From positions 1 through 40,394 of IMG/VR virus record IMGVR_UViG_3300020442_000974: a stretch of 40,394 nucleotides of DNA. The stretch is one strand, 5' to 3'. Within the stretch, counting starts at the first letter, position 1, and the number at the start of each line of letters is the position of its first letter. The position numbers and the translations under genes are program-made. Under the pieces are notes generated by a model. It worked only from the letters and a program-made list of their open reading frames with translations. It did not search any database and had not been told where the DNA came from. This document shows positions 1-8,954 of the stretch, one piece after another. The DNA comes from a virus.

Positions 1-920
1 TAAACCTTCGATGCGTTTTGGATGATGTCATATCTGACATAAGCAGTCCCTGCATCATAGTTAGCATACTTGCTACCCTCAGTGGCAGTAGCAATAGGCA
101 CAGTTGTTGCACTTGTTAGTCTACCGTAGGCATCAACTGAAAGTTTTGTAGCGTTTACAGTTTCAGTACCGTCAGTAGATGAAGTTAAAGACTCAGTATT
201 ATAATTTCCTGCAGAAATTGTTGTAGTAATGAGGTCAATAGATGGGTTACCTGCAACACCACCACCATTATCAACCTGAATTCTACCAGGAGTACCTGCA
301 ATAGATCTGGTTGCCATAGTGCCACCAGATGTTCTTGAAATGATACCAGTGGTAGTCAGACCAGCAATAGCAACCAAATCAAGATCATAGGGTTGTGCAG
401 ATGAACCTTCTACATTACCGTCAAGATTATATTCTGCAAGGGTGGATGGATTTGAAGCATTAGAAATTCTACCCTTAGCGTCTACAGTAACTTTTGTATA
501 AGTGCCTGTAGGATTATTTGTGCCATCATAGTGTGGCAGAGTTGAAACTAGAGTTAATTCGGCAGATAGATTGAGGTTTTGAGAACCATCAAATACACCA
601 GAAGCAGTAACCTCATTAGAGAGTTGAATCTGACGAGTCGAAGCAAGTCTCGCAGCGGTAGAAGAATTACCAATAAGAGTCGCAGTAATCGTGCCTGCGG
701 AGAAATTACCATCCGCATCTCTTTGCACCAAAGTATTTGCGGTATTTGAAATAGACTCAACAGGTCTTTCATACCTCAAAGTGTTCCATGCAGTAACACC
801 ATCACCGATCTTGAAACGTCCCGTATCAAGTTCGATCCCTAGTTCACCTTGTGCCAGGGTTGGGTTAGAGTTTGCCCACTCTTGAGCGCCACCACGCCTT
901 AATTGAATTCTATTTGCCAT
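1..920 (-). CDS. Tail fibre-like protein, N-terminal part (runs off the window)
   Basis: An open frame runs without a stop from an ATG at 920 to the window edge, giving about 306 residues; the C-terminus is missing. The protein starts MANRIQLRRGGAQEW, and residues 17-50 contain NPTLAQGELGIELDTG and FKIGDGVTAWN. This is the pattern of the small N-terminal domain seen on many phage fibres and receptor-binding proteins (related to the N-terminal domain of the major tropism determinant). After it come beta-rich segments that recur, such as KVTVDAKGRIS and KLSVDAYGRLTSA, as in shafts of marine T4-like tail fibres. The gene has its own late promoter (958-965) and is separated from the upstream operon by a terminator. 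It probably encodes a host-contact fibre. The family of the missing part cannot be judged. Confidence 0.85.
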   Translation of the reverse strand, partial: MANRIQLRRGGAQEWANSNPTLAQGELGIELDTGRFKIGDGVTAWNTLRYERPVESISNTANTLVQRDADGNFSAGTITATLIGNSSTAARLASTRQIQLSNEVTASGVFDGSQNLNLSAELTLVSTLPHYDGTNNPTGTYTKVTVDAKGRISNASNPSTLAEYNLDGNVEGSSAQPYDLDLVAIAGLTTTGIISRTSGGTMATRSIAGTPGRIQVDNGGGVAGNPSIDLITTTISAGNYNTESLTSSTDGTETVNATKLSVDAYGRLTSATTVPIATATEGSKYANYDAGTAYVRYDIIQNASKV

Positions 921-957
921 TTTTTACGACAACTCTATAGAGATAATGCTTCCAAGT

Positions 958-965
958 TATTTATG
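958..965 (-). promoter_or_regulatory. T4-type late promoter for the tail fibre gene
   Basis: The minus strand reads CATAAATA, matching the T4 late -10 consensus TATAAATA in 7 of 8 positions. It lies 37 bases upstream of the fibre start at 920 and directly downstream of the terminator at 971-993. The identical octamer precedes two other structural operons in this window (10514-10521 and 15973-15980). Confidence 0.75.
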
Positions 966-970
966 CTAGT

Positions 971-993
971 AAAAAGGGGGCATATCGCCCCCC
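971..993 (-). terminator. Rho-independent terminator
   Basis: On the minus strand a 6-bp G/C stem (976-981 pairing with 987-992, GGGGGC with GCCCCC) closes a 5-base loop and is followed by five T residues (975-971). It begins 6 bases after the stop codon of the 75-residue gene and separates the gp8-2497-81-75 unit from the tail fibre. Confidence 0.88.
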
Positions 994-998
994 TCATA

Positions 999-1226
999 TT
1001 ATTCTGCAGTTACTTCGTCAACTTCCTCTACATCGGGAGGATTGGACGCAGTTTCTTCTTGCTGCCCATAATATTCCAATGTTTCAATAGCACCCTGAAG
1101 TTTAAGTGCTGTTGCTTCATTTTCTTTAATTTTTGCGGCAAGTTGTTGATTTTCTTCAACAATTTTAGAAAAACGCTCACGGAATTGCTTGAGCATTTCT
1201 TCTTGCGATACTTTTTCAATCGTCAT
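999..1226 (-). CDS. Small coiled-coil protein, 75 aa
   Basis: The product is 75 residues. Residues 5-55 are rich in E, K, Q and L with a heptad-like spacing (EEMLKQFRERFSKIVEENQQ then LAAKIKENEATALKLQGAIE), so a coiled coil is likely. The tail from about residue 56 is acidic and probably disordered, ending VDEVTAE. Its start lies inside the last codons of the 81-residue gene upstream (11-base overlap), which suggests translational coupling. A terminator follows at once. Small coiled-coil proteins of this kind sit near tail genes in marine T4-like phages, but I cannot assign a function; a chaperone or trimerisation aid for the adjacent fibres is only a guess. Confidence 0.8.
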   Translation of the reverse strand: MTIEKVSQEEMLKQFRERFSKIVEENQQLAAKIKENEATALKLQGAIETLEYYGQQEETASNPPDVEEVDEVTAE

Positions 1227-1461
1227 AATCTTTCTTCTGGTTGCTTTGGACTAACGTTAGTAAAAGCGACTTTATGTCACTCATATCAGATTTTAACTCA
1301 GAAACCTCACTTTGTAAAGTCTCAAAGTCTTTTTCTTTTTTCTTGTCGGCATAATATGCCTTCATGAATTTATCATATTCAGATGTACTGGTGCAGTCTA
1401 TAGCACCAGATATCGTATCTTTAGCCCAACCATCTTTGTTTTCAATTGGCAATTTAGACAT
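1216..1461 (-). CDS. Small hypothetical protein, 81 aa
   Basis: The product is 81 residues. The N-terminal half (MSKLPIENKDGWAKDTISGA) has a Trp and mixed character. Residues 33-80 are a charged helix with leucine/isoleucine spacing (FETLQSEVSELKSDMSDIKS), probably a coiled coil. The ATG shares its first base with the stop of the 2,497-residue gene (TAATG), and the 3' end overlaps the 75-residue gene by 11 bases, so all three are probably translated in sequence from one late transcript. No function is recognised. Its place between a giant structural gene and a tail fibre suggests a virion or assembly role. Confidence 0.8.
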   Translation of the reverse strand: MSKLPIENKDGWAKDTISGAIDCTSTSEYDKFMKAYYADKKKEKDFETLQSEVSELKSDMSDIKSLLLTLVQSNQKKDYDD

Positions 1462-4400
1462 TATACAGCAAGAGCGATTGCGCGAAGATCTTTAATGATT
1501 GGAGTGAACGCCTGGTTAGGTGAAACAAATACAATTTTGATTTGATATTGAGAGAAATCCAAACCACTTACTTCATATTCATAATCGAAGTATTCTTCAG
1601 TATCTGTAGTTCCAGGAATTTGAGCACCCTCTGTTGGGAAAAATTCAAACCCTTGTGCTTCAATGGCATCCGTAGATCCCGTTGGCAACACTCTATATAG
1701 AGGTTTAATGAATGTATTTGCAGGACGGTATCCCGCAAAAATTAACTTAATAGCAGAAGATGGATTGGTTAAAGTAGCAACCTTAGTGATATAAGCGGCA
1801 GCATGGTCATCTCCAAAAGGAACTTTAGCACTATTAGGATCTGAAGGATTATTAATCCTATTAGAAACTAATGTAGCAGACATCCTATCAGTATCAATTA
1901 CAGGGGATACATTTGCTTGTTCACTGGTAAGAGTAAGATCAAGTCTCAATGATTTTTCACCACTAAGTTCAGATGACTCATTGATTTCCGAACAAACCAA
2001 TTGAGGAGTATAGAAATAATTATTCTCATTCAAATTAACGTCAAGGAACTGACCAGTATTACTGAATGAGTTCTGAGACATTGTGACACCATCATTAATT
2101 GAAGTACCAGTAATTGTATTAATTTTTGCAGTAACAGATGTTTTGGGCAGAGTTAACTTGGTAATACTAGGAGATAGAAGTTCAAACTGAATATTCTGAG
2201 TTGCAATTATCCTATTGCCTCCAGAGATAACACCCAATCTTGCAATAGAATTGACACCCAGATCATAAGTATCCAGGGTTGGTGTTTGGATATTAGTATG
2301 AGTTTTATTAATTTCAGTCAGAGGAATACCATCCAAGTTATAACACTGGACAAACGCTCCTTCGGGGAAAGATCTAGCGGTGGTTCCATCAAGTCCTCTT
2401 TCATGAATGGTAATAGTCTTACCATTAGAAGAGATAGCACTATAAGACATAATTTCACCCGAACTAGGAAGAGTGAAGTCTGGAACTGCGCCAACTTGTA
2501 ATGTTTTTATGTAAACATATCCAGGGTTTGATGCACTGATACCACCACCATTAATAATAGTATGGAATGCAGTAGCATCCGCCACATTCAACGTAGTATC
2601 AGATGCTGAAATTGATGCTGTAAGAGTGGTTGGAGAAACTTCCGACTTAACATTCTTAATAATTACGTTGTTATCGGTATCATGCATACCATGATTTCCA
2701 TGATAAACACGAATCTTTCTCTGAGAACTTGTGTAAGTTGGAGAAGATGCAACAAATGCATCACTAACGGCACCAGATTCTACAGCGTCTCCAGCAACAG
2801 TAAAGGAACTAACTGTTGCAGTAACAGGTTGATTGCTACCATCCAATGAAGTAGATGCTGTAATCGTCTCTGTAGATGGAGTAAAGTCATCAGAAACAAA
2901 ACTCAGTGTAAGAGTATTTGTTCCACTGACCCAACTTACAACTTCAGCGGTTGGAGAACTACTGGAATTGCCTGTAATAGTCTCACCAACAGTAAAGTCG
3001 CCAGTTGCACTAGTAACAACCATCGTTGCAGTAGTTTTAGAGGAAACGACTCGGTTAGTGATAACACCACCAGTACTAGAACCTGCTGTCCAGTTACCAG
3101 AAATATCATTAACAGTAACTAATCTACCTGCATTACTATCTTGAACATCGACAATGGTTCCTTCTGCCAAGGTAGTCTTTTGATACAACCTAGCACCAAT
3201 GGTGTAAGGTAGTGTTGTAGAATTCATGACAAGTTGAAGTTCTGGTTGGAATGTCTGAATAGCATCAGAACCTAAGTTGATAGCGCCTCTATTACCCTGT
3301 CTCAATGCAGAGTTATTCAATGTCAATCTACTATTTTGAGCAATATCAAACTTTGCCCTATTAACGATGAACTTCATATCCTCATACTGGTCAGCAGTCC
3401 AAGTGGTTGCGTTCTGAGATTTAAACAGAACACCAGCATAAGGTTGTTCAGAAATTGTTCTATCGCCAGTAATATCAGTTTCACCCATTCTGGAGATCCA
3501 GACTTTATATTCATTTGAATCTGAGAAGAGAACAAAGCAATGCTCAACAGATTGTGGAATATAAACAGGTGCTCTAAAAGTAAACTTGGTTGCTACAGCA
3601 CCAGTTTCAGACAACTGAACATCGTCTGGGTTGACTGTAACATCAGAGAAAGGAAGAATGTTGATGGTTGGATAACCATTCTCCATAGTTCTAATCTGCA
3701 TTGAGATAGGAATTTTACTATCTTTTGCTTGGAAATAGATATCTACGGAAGTTAAGAATGTACCACCATCTTCATCGATCAGGAAGGATTGAGCGAGAGG
3801 GTCCCACCAACCAACCTGCCTTCTCTCAGTTCTAGTAGAGTTAACAGTTCTGTTTTGAGTAACGGTATCCTGAACAATATCAGCATTTCTAACTGCCAAT
3901 ACGTTTTCCTGTAGTGTATTTTCAACACCCTGTGCCGAATATTCTGCTTGAGCGGCAGAATCAACAGTTCCAGGAAGTCTAGAATCATCCTCATTAGTAG
4001 TCAATCTAATAGTTCTAGTGCCTGTAGCCCAACGTGGGTTAGTATCAACACCAGGTTCAGGAATAAAGAATGAACCTCTCCACTGTCCAAGACGATCGGT
4101 AACAAATCTACGACGTTGAACGACTGCTTTAGCACCAGAAGCACCAACTAAAACTTCACCAACTTGGAAGTTACCGTAGAAATCACCCACTGCTTGAGCA
4201 GCAAGTTTATCTGTATCGATGTTAATAAAGTTTGTGGTTGAAGAATATGATGAAGGCATTTCTGTATCATCATATGGATTAAATTTATAGAAACTATTTG
4301 CAGGATCTACTTCAAATTTACATCCACTTGTCTCACCAGTTACAATTTCACCAGGTACGAAAGGTGTAGCATTGGTTCTATTATCAACCGCTGGGTCTTT

Positions 4401-7400
4401 AATAACTTCAATTAATTTAGGAATTAAATACTCATTAATCTTTTGACCATCAAAGAAACCATAGAATTGAGATCTGGGTTTCATTCTGAAGACAGAAACA
4501 TCAACGTTTCTGCTACGAATCCAAGGAATAACTGTTGTGGAAACAAGTCTATCTCCCAAAGACTGACGATCAATCCTTGGAACAACTCTTGTTCTAATTC
4601 CAGATCTTGTTTGGCGTGATGTAACGGTTGTTGTGGTGATGCGATCAACTGCACGACCTCTACCCCAGCTAGAACGACGACCAGAACGGATCGTTCTGCT
4701 ATTACGACGTGTTACACCACTCCAGGTTGTTCTCCATGAATTCCACTGGATAGGAGCAAAACCGTTTTGATCGGTACGTAGGCGTTGGCGTGTTGCTTGG
4801 AAGTCGCCCTCAATGTCAATTGTATTAACAGGTAAACGTTGAGTGTCAATCCAATCATCAGACTGAGGGACCAGATCAATACGACCGATATATGCAAACA
4901 CGTTAAATGGGTTAACATTTTCAACACGAGATGCATATGGTTGTTCAATAAATACCTCTTCTTCATATGGAAGAGTGATCAAAGGACCAGTTCTTTGAAT
5001 ATTTTGAGATACCGAATCGTTAATTGTGAGAGTAACGTTAGTCGTATAGTGAGAGGGATGACAAGAACCTTCAGTAAAATCTAAAGATGCTGAGTAATCT
5101 TCTTCCTGAGTAGCAGACTTAGAATGATCGGTGAAATCATCAACAATAAAACCATTCTTCAAACGACTCTTACCAGAAGCATCGGTAATTTCTGTATTGA
5201 ATGTATCCGACTCAAGCATGTTGAGAGATGTGTAATATTCAACACGGTCAACACGACCTTCAATATTACCGATGTCGCGCATTGTATATCGCTTATTCTC
5301 GGATTTAATAATGAAGATATCTTTTTCAGGATCATATCCATATGGAGAATGATATAAGGTAGCAAGAAGCATACCATCTTGGAGACCATCGGGTTCCGTG
5401 GGTTCCTCTTCAGATTTACCTTTTACAATTTGGAATTCACCCTCTGGAGTTAGGAATAATTTATCAATTCTCTTGAGATACCAATCAAAATCACATCTGA
5501 AGTTACTGTCAACCTTAGGAACATCAAAAATTGTAGCCGCAGGTGTAGAAGATGTTGGGAACACTCTCGACTTGAAGTCAAATGTAGATGCATTCACATA
5601 TGCTGGAGATGCTACAGTACCAGTTCCAACATATAAATTTTTGACACCAGGACGGAAATCTAGATAATCGGGAAGATATGCACCACCAAATACAGGAATA
5701 TCTTCATAGTCCGTGGACAAATATGATTGACCACCAAAATAATCGCCTGTTGCAGAGTGATTATAATAATCCAGAACAACTTTTAATTTTCTAATCGGAG
5801 CAGCAACACCCTTTCTTCTAACCAGACTAGAGATTCCATATAGGAAATCAGATTGACCAGAAGACAGTTCATAGCGATCTGTAACTACTTTAGATCCTAC
5901 AACAACAGAACCTTCAGAGTCATTAATAATTCCATTGATCGCAACATTACTACTATCAGTGCCGCTTACAGTTTCTCCAGAAACAAACTGACCATCAACA
6001 TAGACGATAGTAAGTTTCAAAGAACTTGAGTTGAAATCAACCACTCGTGCTCTTGCTTTGGAAGTTTTACCTGTAACTATTGTTCCTGTAGCAAAGAAGG
6101 TCGGTTCAACTAACGTAATGGAAGGAATTACTGGATCATTATCATTATCTGATTCATACACTGCATGAAGTGTATATGCGTCAGCAAGACCTAATGAAAT
6201 GTCCTTATCTTCAATCCTGGTTCCATAAATGTTGGAATATGCAAGATTGTATTTTGGTTTATCAATATTATTCAGAGTATTACCAACCTTCATGATAAAC
6301 ATCTTAGAAGGAGATTTAGTCTTTCTCTGAGTTACATTTTTAGAAATAGTTGCAGTAACCTTAACAGAAGTAATATTTGTCAGGTTATCAATCTGAATTG
6401 TAGTTCTATCGGCAGAAGTGAACGAAGTGTAACAGAAATTTGCCGAGTTCGTAGTATTGATTGGAAGACGTTTACCAGCAGTGTATGTTGGATTGGTTCC
6501 AGCCAGTACAGTAATGGTATAATTAACATCAGAAATTGCTTCAAACTGTTCGTTCTCTGGGAGAGTAATAGAGACAGAGTTTGCGGCAACTGTTTGACCA
6601 TCAAAAGTTCTTCTGACTGTCATCGACTCGTCAGAAATACTCTTTACATAAGGTTTGGGTAGAGGTTGCAGGAGTGATGCAAGTTCTGCATCATTAAGTT
6701 TCGCTCTATAACGAACCAATACGTTGTACGTAGCAGCAGTCGGTGCTGCTGAACCTCCAGGAACAGTAACGTTTACAATTTGCTCATTGAAGTTGAAAAT
6801 TGTTGCGGTGGATTGAGTAGATAATCCTGTAGGATCAACAAAATCAACATCAACATATTGAGTAGAATTGAAGAAGATTCTGTCGCCAGGTCTAAGATCT
6901 GCCGCTAAGTTAGATTGTAAACCTGTGATACTAGCACCAACCGTAGCAACATCAAATGTCAAAGCAGCACCACCGCCGCCGCCAAGTTTAGAGTCAGGAA
7001 CAGTAAACGTTTCATTGACAACATAATTATGTCCACCAGTTACTACAGTAACGGTAGCAGCACCAGATCCATCAACAACAATCGAGAACGTTGCACCAAC
7101 TCCTGTTGAAGAAGTATAATCGTTCGCACCAATGGCATATGTGCCAGCAGTTCTAGACCCATCGGCAGCACCAACAGAGTCAACTGTTAGAACATCACCT
7201 TGAGTGGTGCTAAGAGAGAATGTTGCACCTTGAAGTGTTTTAGTGTCTTCAAGAACTACATCAGAGGTAAATTCAACTGCTAAAGTAGTTTCATCTCTAG
7301 AAAGAATTTGACGAGTGTCGGAGTACTGATAGGTATATGCAGCGTCAATAGTATCCTTATCTCTACCATCAACAGTGACAATTTCACCTGTCTGGAAAGT

Positions 7401-8954
7401 TCCTTCTACTTGATATAAATTGAGATCGTTTCCATTAGTTACAGTGTCTACAATGTAACCTCTAGCGCCAGAAGACTTACCAACGACAAGAGAACCAGCG
7501 GTAATTGTTTGATTAGAAGATAATTGCAGAACAGTGAACATCTGCACGTCAAAGACATACAGTTTGTAAACATCGTCCGCATTACCATAAGAAGAATCGG
7601 GATCTGAAAGGTATTCCATGGATGCACAACGTGCATATCCAATAATATTACCGATTGCATCACCAGGGTTTGAGGTAAAGTTATCACGAAGTTCTAAAGT
7701 TTGATATGCATTACTGATTGTAGATCCAGATGCATTAGGGAATCCATGAACATTAACAACTTTAGTGTAGTTGCCCAATTCAAATGGAATAATTGTATTT
7801 TGTGCAGAGTCGGTATCTCTGGGTTTATCTAAATCAACGTATGAAGGAGCAAGGGTTTTTGTTCTATAACCGCGAACATACGCCGTTCCAGGACCAAACT
7901 CAACCGAATACAGTGCTTTACCAGGAACTGCACCACCAGAAGTGAGATCACTTGCCTGATAAACTCCATTGTTAAATCCATCATCTAAACTTTCACGAAT
8001 TCTAATCTGGAAATCTTTTACTACATAATCACCAGATTCTTCAAATGTGCGAAGTGCAATGGTCTTTTCAAGTTCTTCATATGCACTACGTTCAACAAGT
8101 TTTTCAACTTTGTTTCCATTGATACGGAGAAGTTCAATAAAATCTTTATCAGCATCATCATCAAGTAACTTCTTAATTAGTTTTGTGGTGATTCTAAATC
8201 TATGAGCACCAGGAGCAGCATAGTTAGATGTTCCAGCAGCGTTATCGTTAAGGGTAAGGTCGTCTTCTGGTGTAACAATAGACTCAAGAATTTCGAGTCC
8301 AATTCTGTACTTTGGATTGGTTCCATATTGATCCAGGAGGATATACTGATATGCAACGTCTACAAAGAAACCACGAATAAAATAAACACCCTCTTGAACA
8401 TAAGCAACAGAACCCGTTTGAATTGCAGCAGTAGGAAGTAACTGAGCAAAGGGTGAACCAACCTCAATCAGGGTTGTGCCGAAAGTGATTTCAGTGTCAG
8501 TAATTAACTGTTCATTATTGGTGAAGGTCGTCTGATTTTGATTATCACCACCAGACTCAATATATTTGAGATATAATGTAATATATCCTTTCTCAGAAGA
8601 GGTCTCAGAAATTGAGAAAAGAACTTTTGCTTTAACACCAGATGTCAATCCAGTAATGATCTTTCCATGTAACTGTTCTCGATACAGTTCAACGTCTGCG
8701 CCAAGGAAAGATTCTTGAAGCATGATTGCGTCGGTTTCCAAGTCATAACCAACTTGACCTGGGATAACCATCGCACCGTCTTTGAACAAGTGAGAACCAA
8801 CGTTCTCGACCTGATTCTGCATGATGCTTTGCATCGACGTGAGTTCTCTCGCCTGAATAGGGAATCCAGGGCGGAAAAGCACTCGATAAAAATTCTTATC
8901 CTTATCGAAGTCGTCGTAATAAGGTGTGACGTTTAAGTTGGTATTTTGTGCCAT
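1461..8954 (-). CDS. Large virion structural protein, DUF4815-type, 2,497 aa
   Basis: Residues 1-70 (TPYYDDFDKDKNFYRVLF, then FPIQARELTSMQSIMQNQV) match the N-terminus I know as DUF4815 in marine T4-like phages. Further landmarks are EGVYFIRGFFVDV near residue 185, an Arg-rich stretch at about 1405-1470, then RSRNVDVSVFRMKPRSQFYG and FFDG near 1490, and WWDPLAQSFLIDEDGGTFLT near 1715 followed by SQNATTWTADQYEDMKF near 1850. These blocks recur in this family. Short beta modules between them (for example IVTGKTSKARARVV) resemble repeats in the neighbouring proteins. The gene follows gp8 with a one-base TAATG overlap, where T4 carries genes 9 and 10, so a baseplate periphery or fibre-anchor role is likely but inferred. 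I see no enzymatic motif. Confidence 0.88.
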   Translation of the reverse strand: MAQNTNLNVTPYYDDFDKDKNFYRVLFRPGFPIQARELTSMQSIMQNQVENVGSHLFKDGAMVIPGQVGYDLETDAIMLQESFLGADVELYREQLHGKIITGLTSGVKAKVLFSISETSSEKGYITLYLKYIESGGDNQNQTTFTNNEQLITDTEITFGTTLIEVGSPFAQLLPTAAIQTGSVAYVQEGVYFIRGFFVDVAYQYILLDQYGTNPKYRIGLEILESIVTPEDDLTLNDNAAGTSNYAAPGAHRFRITTKLIKKLLDDDADKDFIELLRINGNKVEKLVERSAYEELEKTIALRTFEESGDYVVKDFQIRIRESLDDGFNNGVYQASDLTSGGAVPGKALYSVEFGPGTAYVRGYRTKTLAPSYVDLDKPRDTDSAQNTIIPFELGNYTKVVNVHGFPNASGSTISNAYQTLELRDNFTSNPGDAIGNIIGYARCASMEYLSDPDSSYGNADDVYKLYVFDVQMFTVLQLSSNQTITAGSLVVGKSSGARGYIVDTVTNGNDLNLYQVEGTFQTGEIVTVDGRDKDTIDAAYTYQYSDTRQILSRDETTLAVEFTSDVVLEDTKTLQGATFSLSTTQGDVLTVDSVGAADGSRTAGTYAIGANDYTSSTGVGATFSIVVDGSGAATVTVVTGGHNYVVNETFTVPDSKLGGGGGAALTFDVATVGASITGLQSNLAADLRPGDRIFFNSTQYVDVDFVDPTGLSTQSTATIFNFNEQIVNVTVPGGSAAPTAATYNVLVRYRAKLNDAELASLLQPLPKPYVKSISDESMTVRRTFDGQTVAANSVSITLPENEQFEAISDVNYTITVLAGTNPTYTAGKRLPINTTNSANFCYTSFTSADRTTIQIDNLTNITSVKVTATISKNVTQRKTKSPSKMFIMKVGNTLNNIDKPKYNLAYSNIYGTRIEDKDISLGLADAYTLHAVYESDNDNDPVIPSITLVEPTFFATGTIVTGKTSKARARVVDFNSSSLKLTIVYVDGQFVSGETVSGTDSSNVAINGIINDSEGSVVVGSKVVTDRYELSSGQSDFLYGISSLVRRKGVAAPIRKLKVVLDYYNHSATGDYFGGQSYLSTDYEDIPVFGGAYLPDYLDFRPGVKNLYVGTGTVASPAYVNASTFDFKSRVFPTSSTPAATIFDVPKVDSNFRCDFDWYLKRIDKLFLTPEGEFQIVKGKSEEEPTEPDGLQDGMLLATLYHSPYGYDPEKDIFIIKSENKRYTMRDIGNIEGRVDRVEYYTSLNMLESDTFNTEITDASGKSRLKNGFIVDDFTDHSKSATQEEDYSASLDFTEGSCHPSHYTTNVTLTINDSVSQNIQRTGPLITLPYEEEVFIEQPYASRVENVNPFNVFAYIGRIDLVPQSDDWIDTQRLPVNTIDIEGDFQATRQRLRTDQNGFAPIQWNSWRTTWSGVTRRNSRTIRSGRRSSWGRGRAVDRITTTTVTSRQTRSGIRTRVVPRIDRQSLGDRLVSTTVIPWIRSRNVDVSVFRMKPRSQFYGFFDGQKINEYLIPKLIEVIKDPAVDNRTNATPFVPGEIVTGETSGCKFEVDPANSFYKFNPYDDTEMPSSYSSTTNFINIDTDKLAAQAVGDFYGNFQVGEVLVGASGAKAVVQRRRFVTDRLGQWRGSFFIPEPGVDTNPRWATGTRTIRLTTNEDDSRLPGTVDSAAQAEYSAQGVENTLQENVLAVRNADIVQDTVTQNRTVNSTRTERRQVGWWDPLAQSFLIDEDGGTFLTSVDIYFQAKDSKIPISMQIRTMENGYPTINILPFSDVTVNPDDVQLSETGAVATKFTFRAPVYIPQSVEHCFVLFSDSNEYKVWISRMGETDITGDRTISEQPYAGVLFKSQNATTWTADQYEDMKFIVNRAKFDIAQNSRLTLNNSALRQGNRGAINLGSDAIQTFQPELQLVMNSTTLPYTIGARLYQKTTLAEGTIVDVQDSNAGRLVTVNDISGNWTAGSSTGGVITNRVVSSKTTATMVVTSATGDFTVGETITGNSSSSPTAEVVSWVSGTNTLTLSFVSDDFTPSTETITASTSLDGSNQPVTATVSSFTVAGDAVESGAVSDAFVASSPTYTSSQRKIRVYHGNHGMHDTDNNVIIKNVKSEVSPTTLTASISASDTTLNVADATAFHTIINGGGISASNPGYVYIKTLQVGAVPDFTLPSSGEIMSYSAISSNGKTITIHERGLDGTTARSFPEGAFVQCYNLDGIPLTEINKTHTNIQTPTLDTYDLGVNSIARLGVISGGNRIIATQNIQFELLSPSITKLTLPKTSVTAKINTITGTSINDGVTMSQNSFSNTGQFLDVNLNENNYFYTPQLVCSEINESSELSGEKSLRLDLTLTSEQANVSPVIDTDRMSATLVSNRINNPSDPNSAKVPFGDDHAAAYITKVATLTNPSSAIKLIFAGYRPANTFIKPLYRVLPTGSTDAIEAQGFEFFPTEGAQIPGTTDTEEYFDYEYEVSGLDFSQYQIKIVFVSPNQAFTPIIKDLRAIALAV

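Noticed and set aside
903-1367. Plus-strand frame of 154 codons
   Set aside because: It covers the terminator, the late promoter and two small minus-strand genes; it has many Phe, Leu and Cys in shadow-like order and no ribosome site.
1456-1461. TATAAT at the junction of the 2,497- and 81-residue genes
   Set aside because: It comes from a GTA-TAA-TG stop/start overlap, and no -35-like hexamer lies 16-18 bases upstream, so a promoter is not supported.
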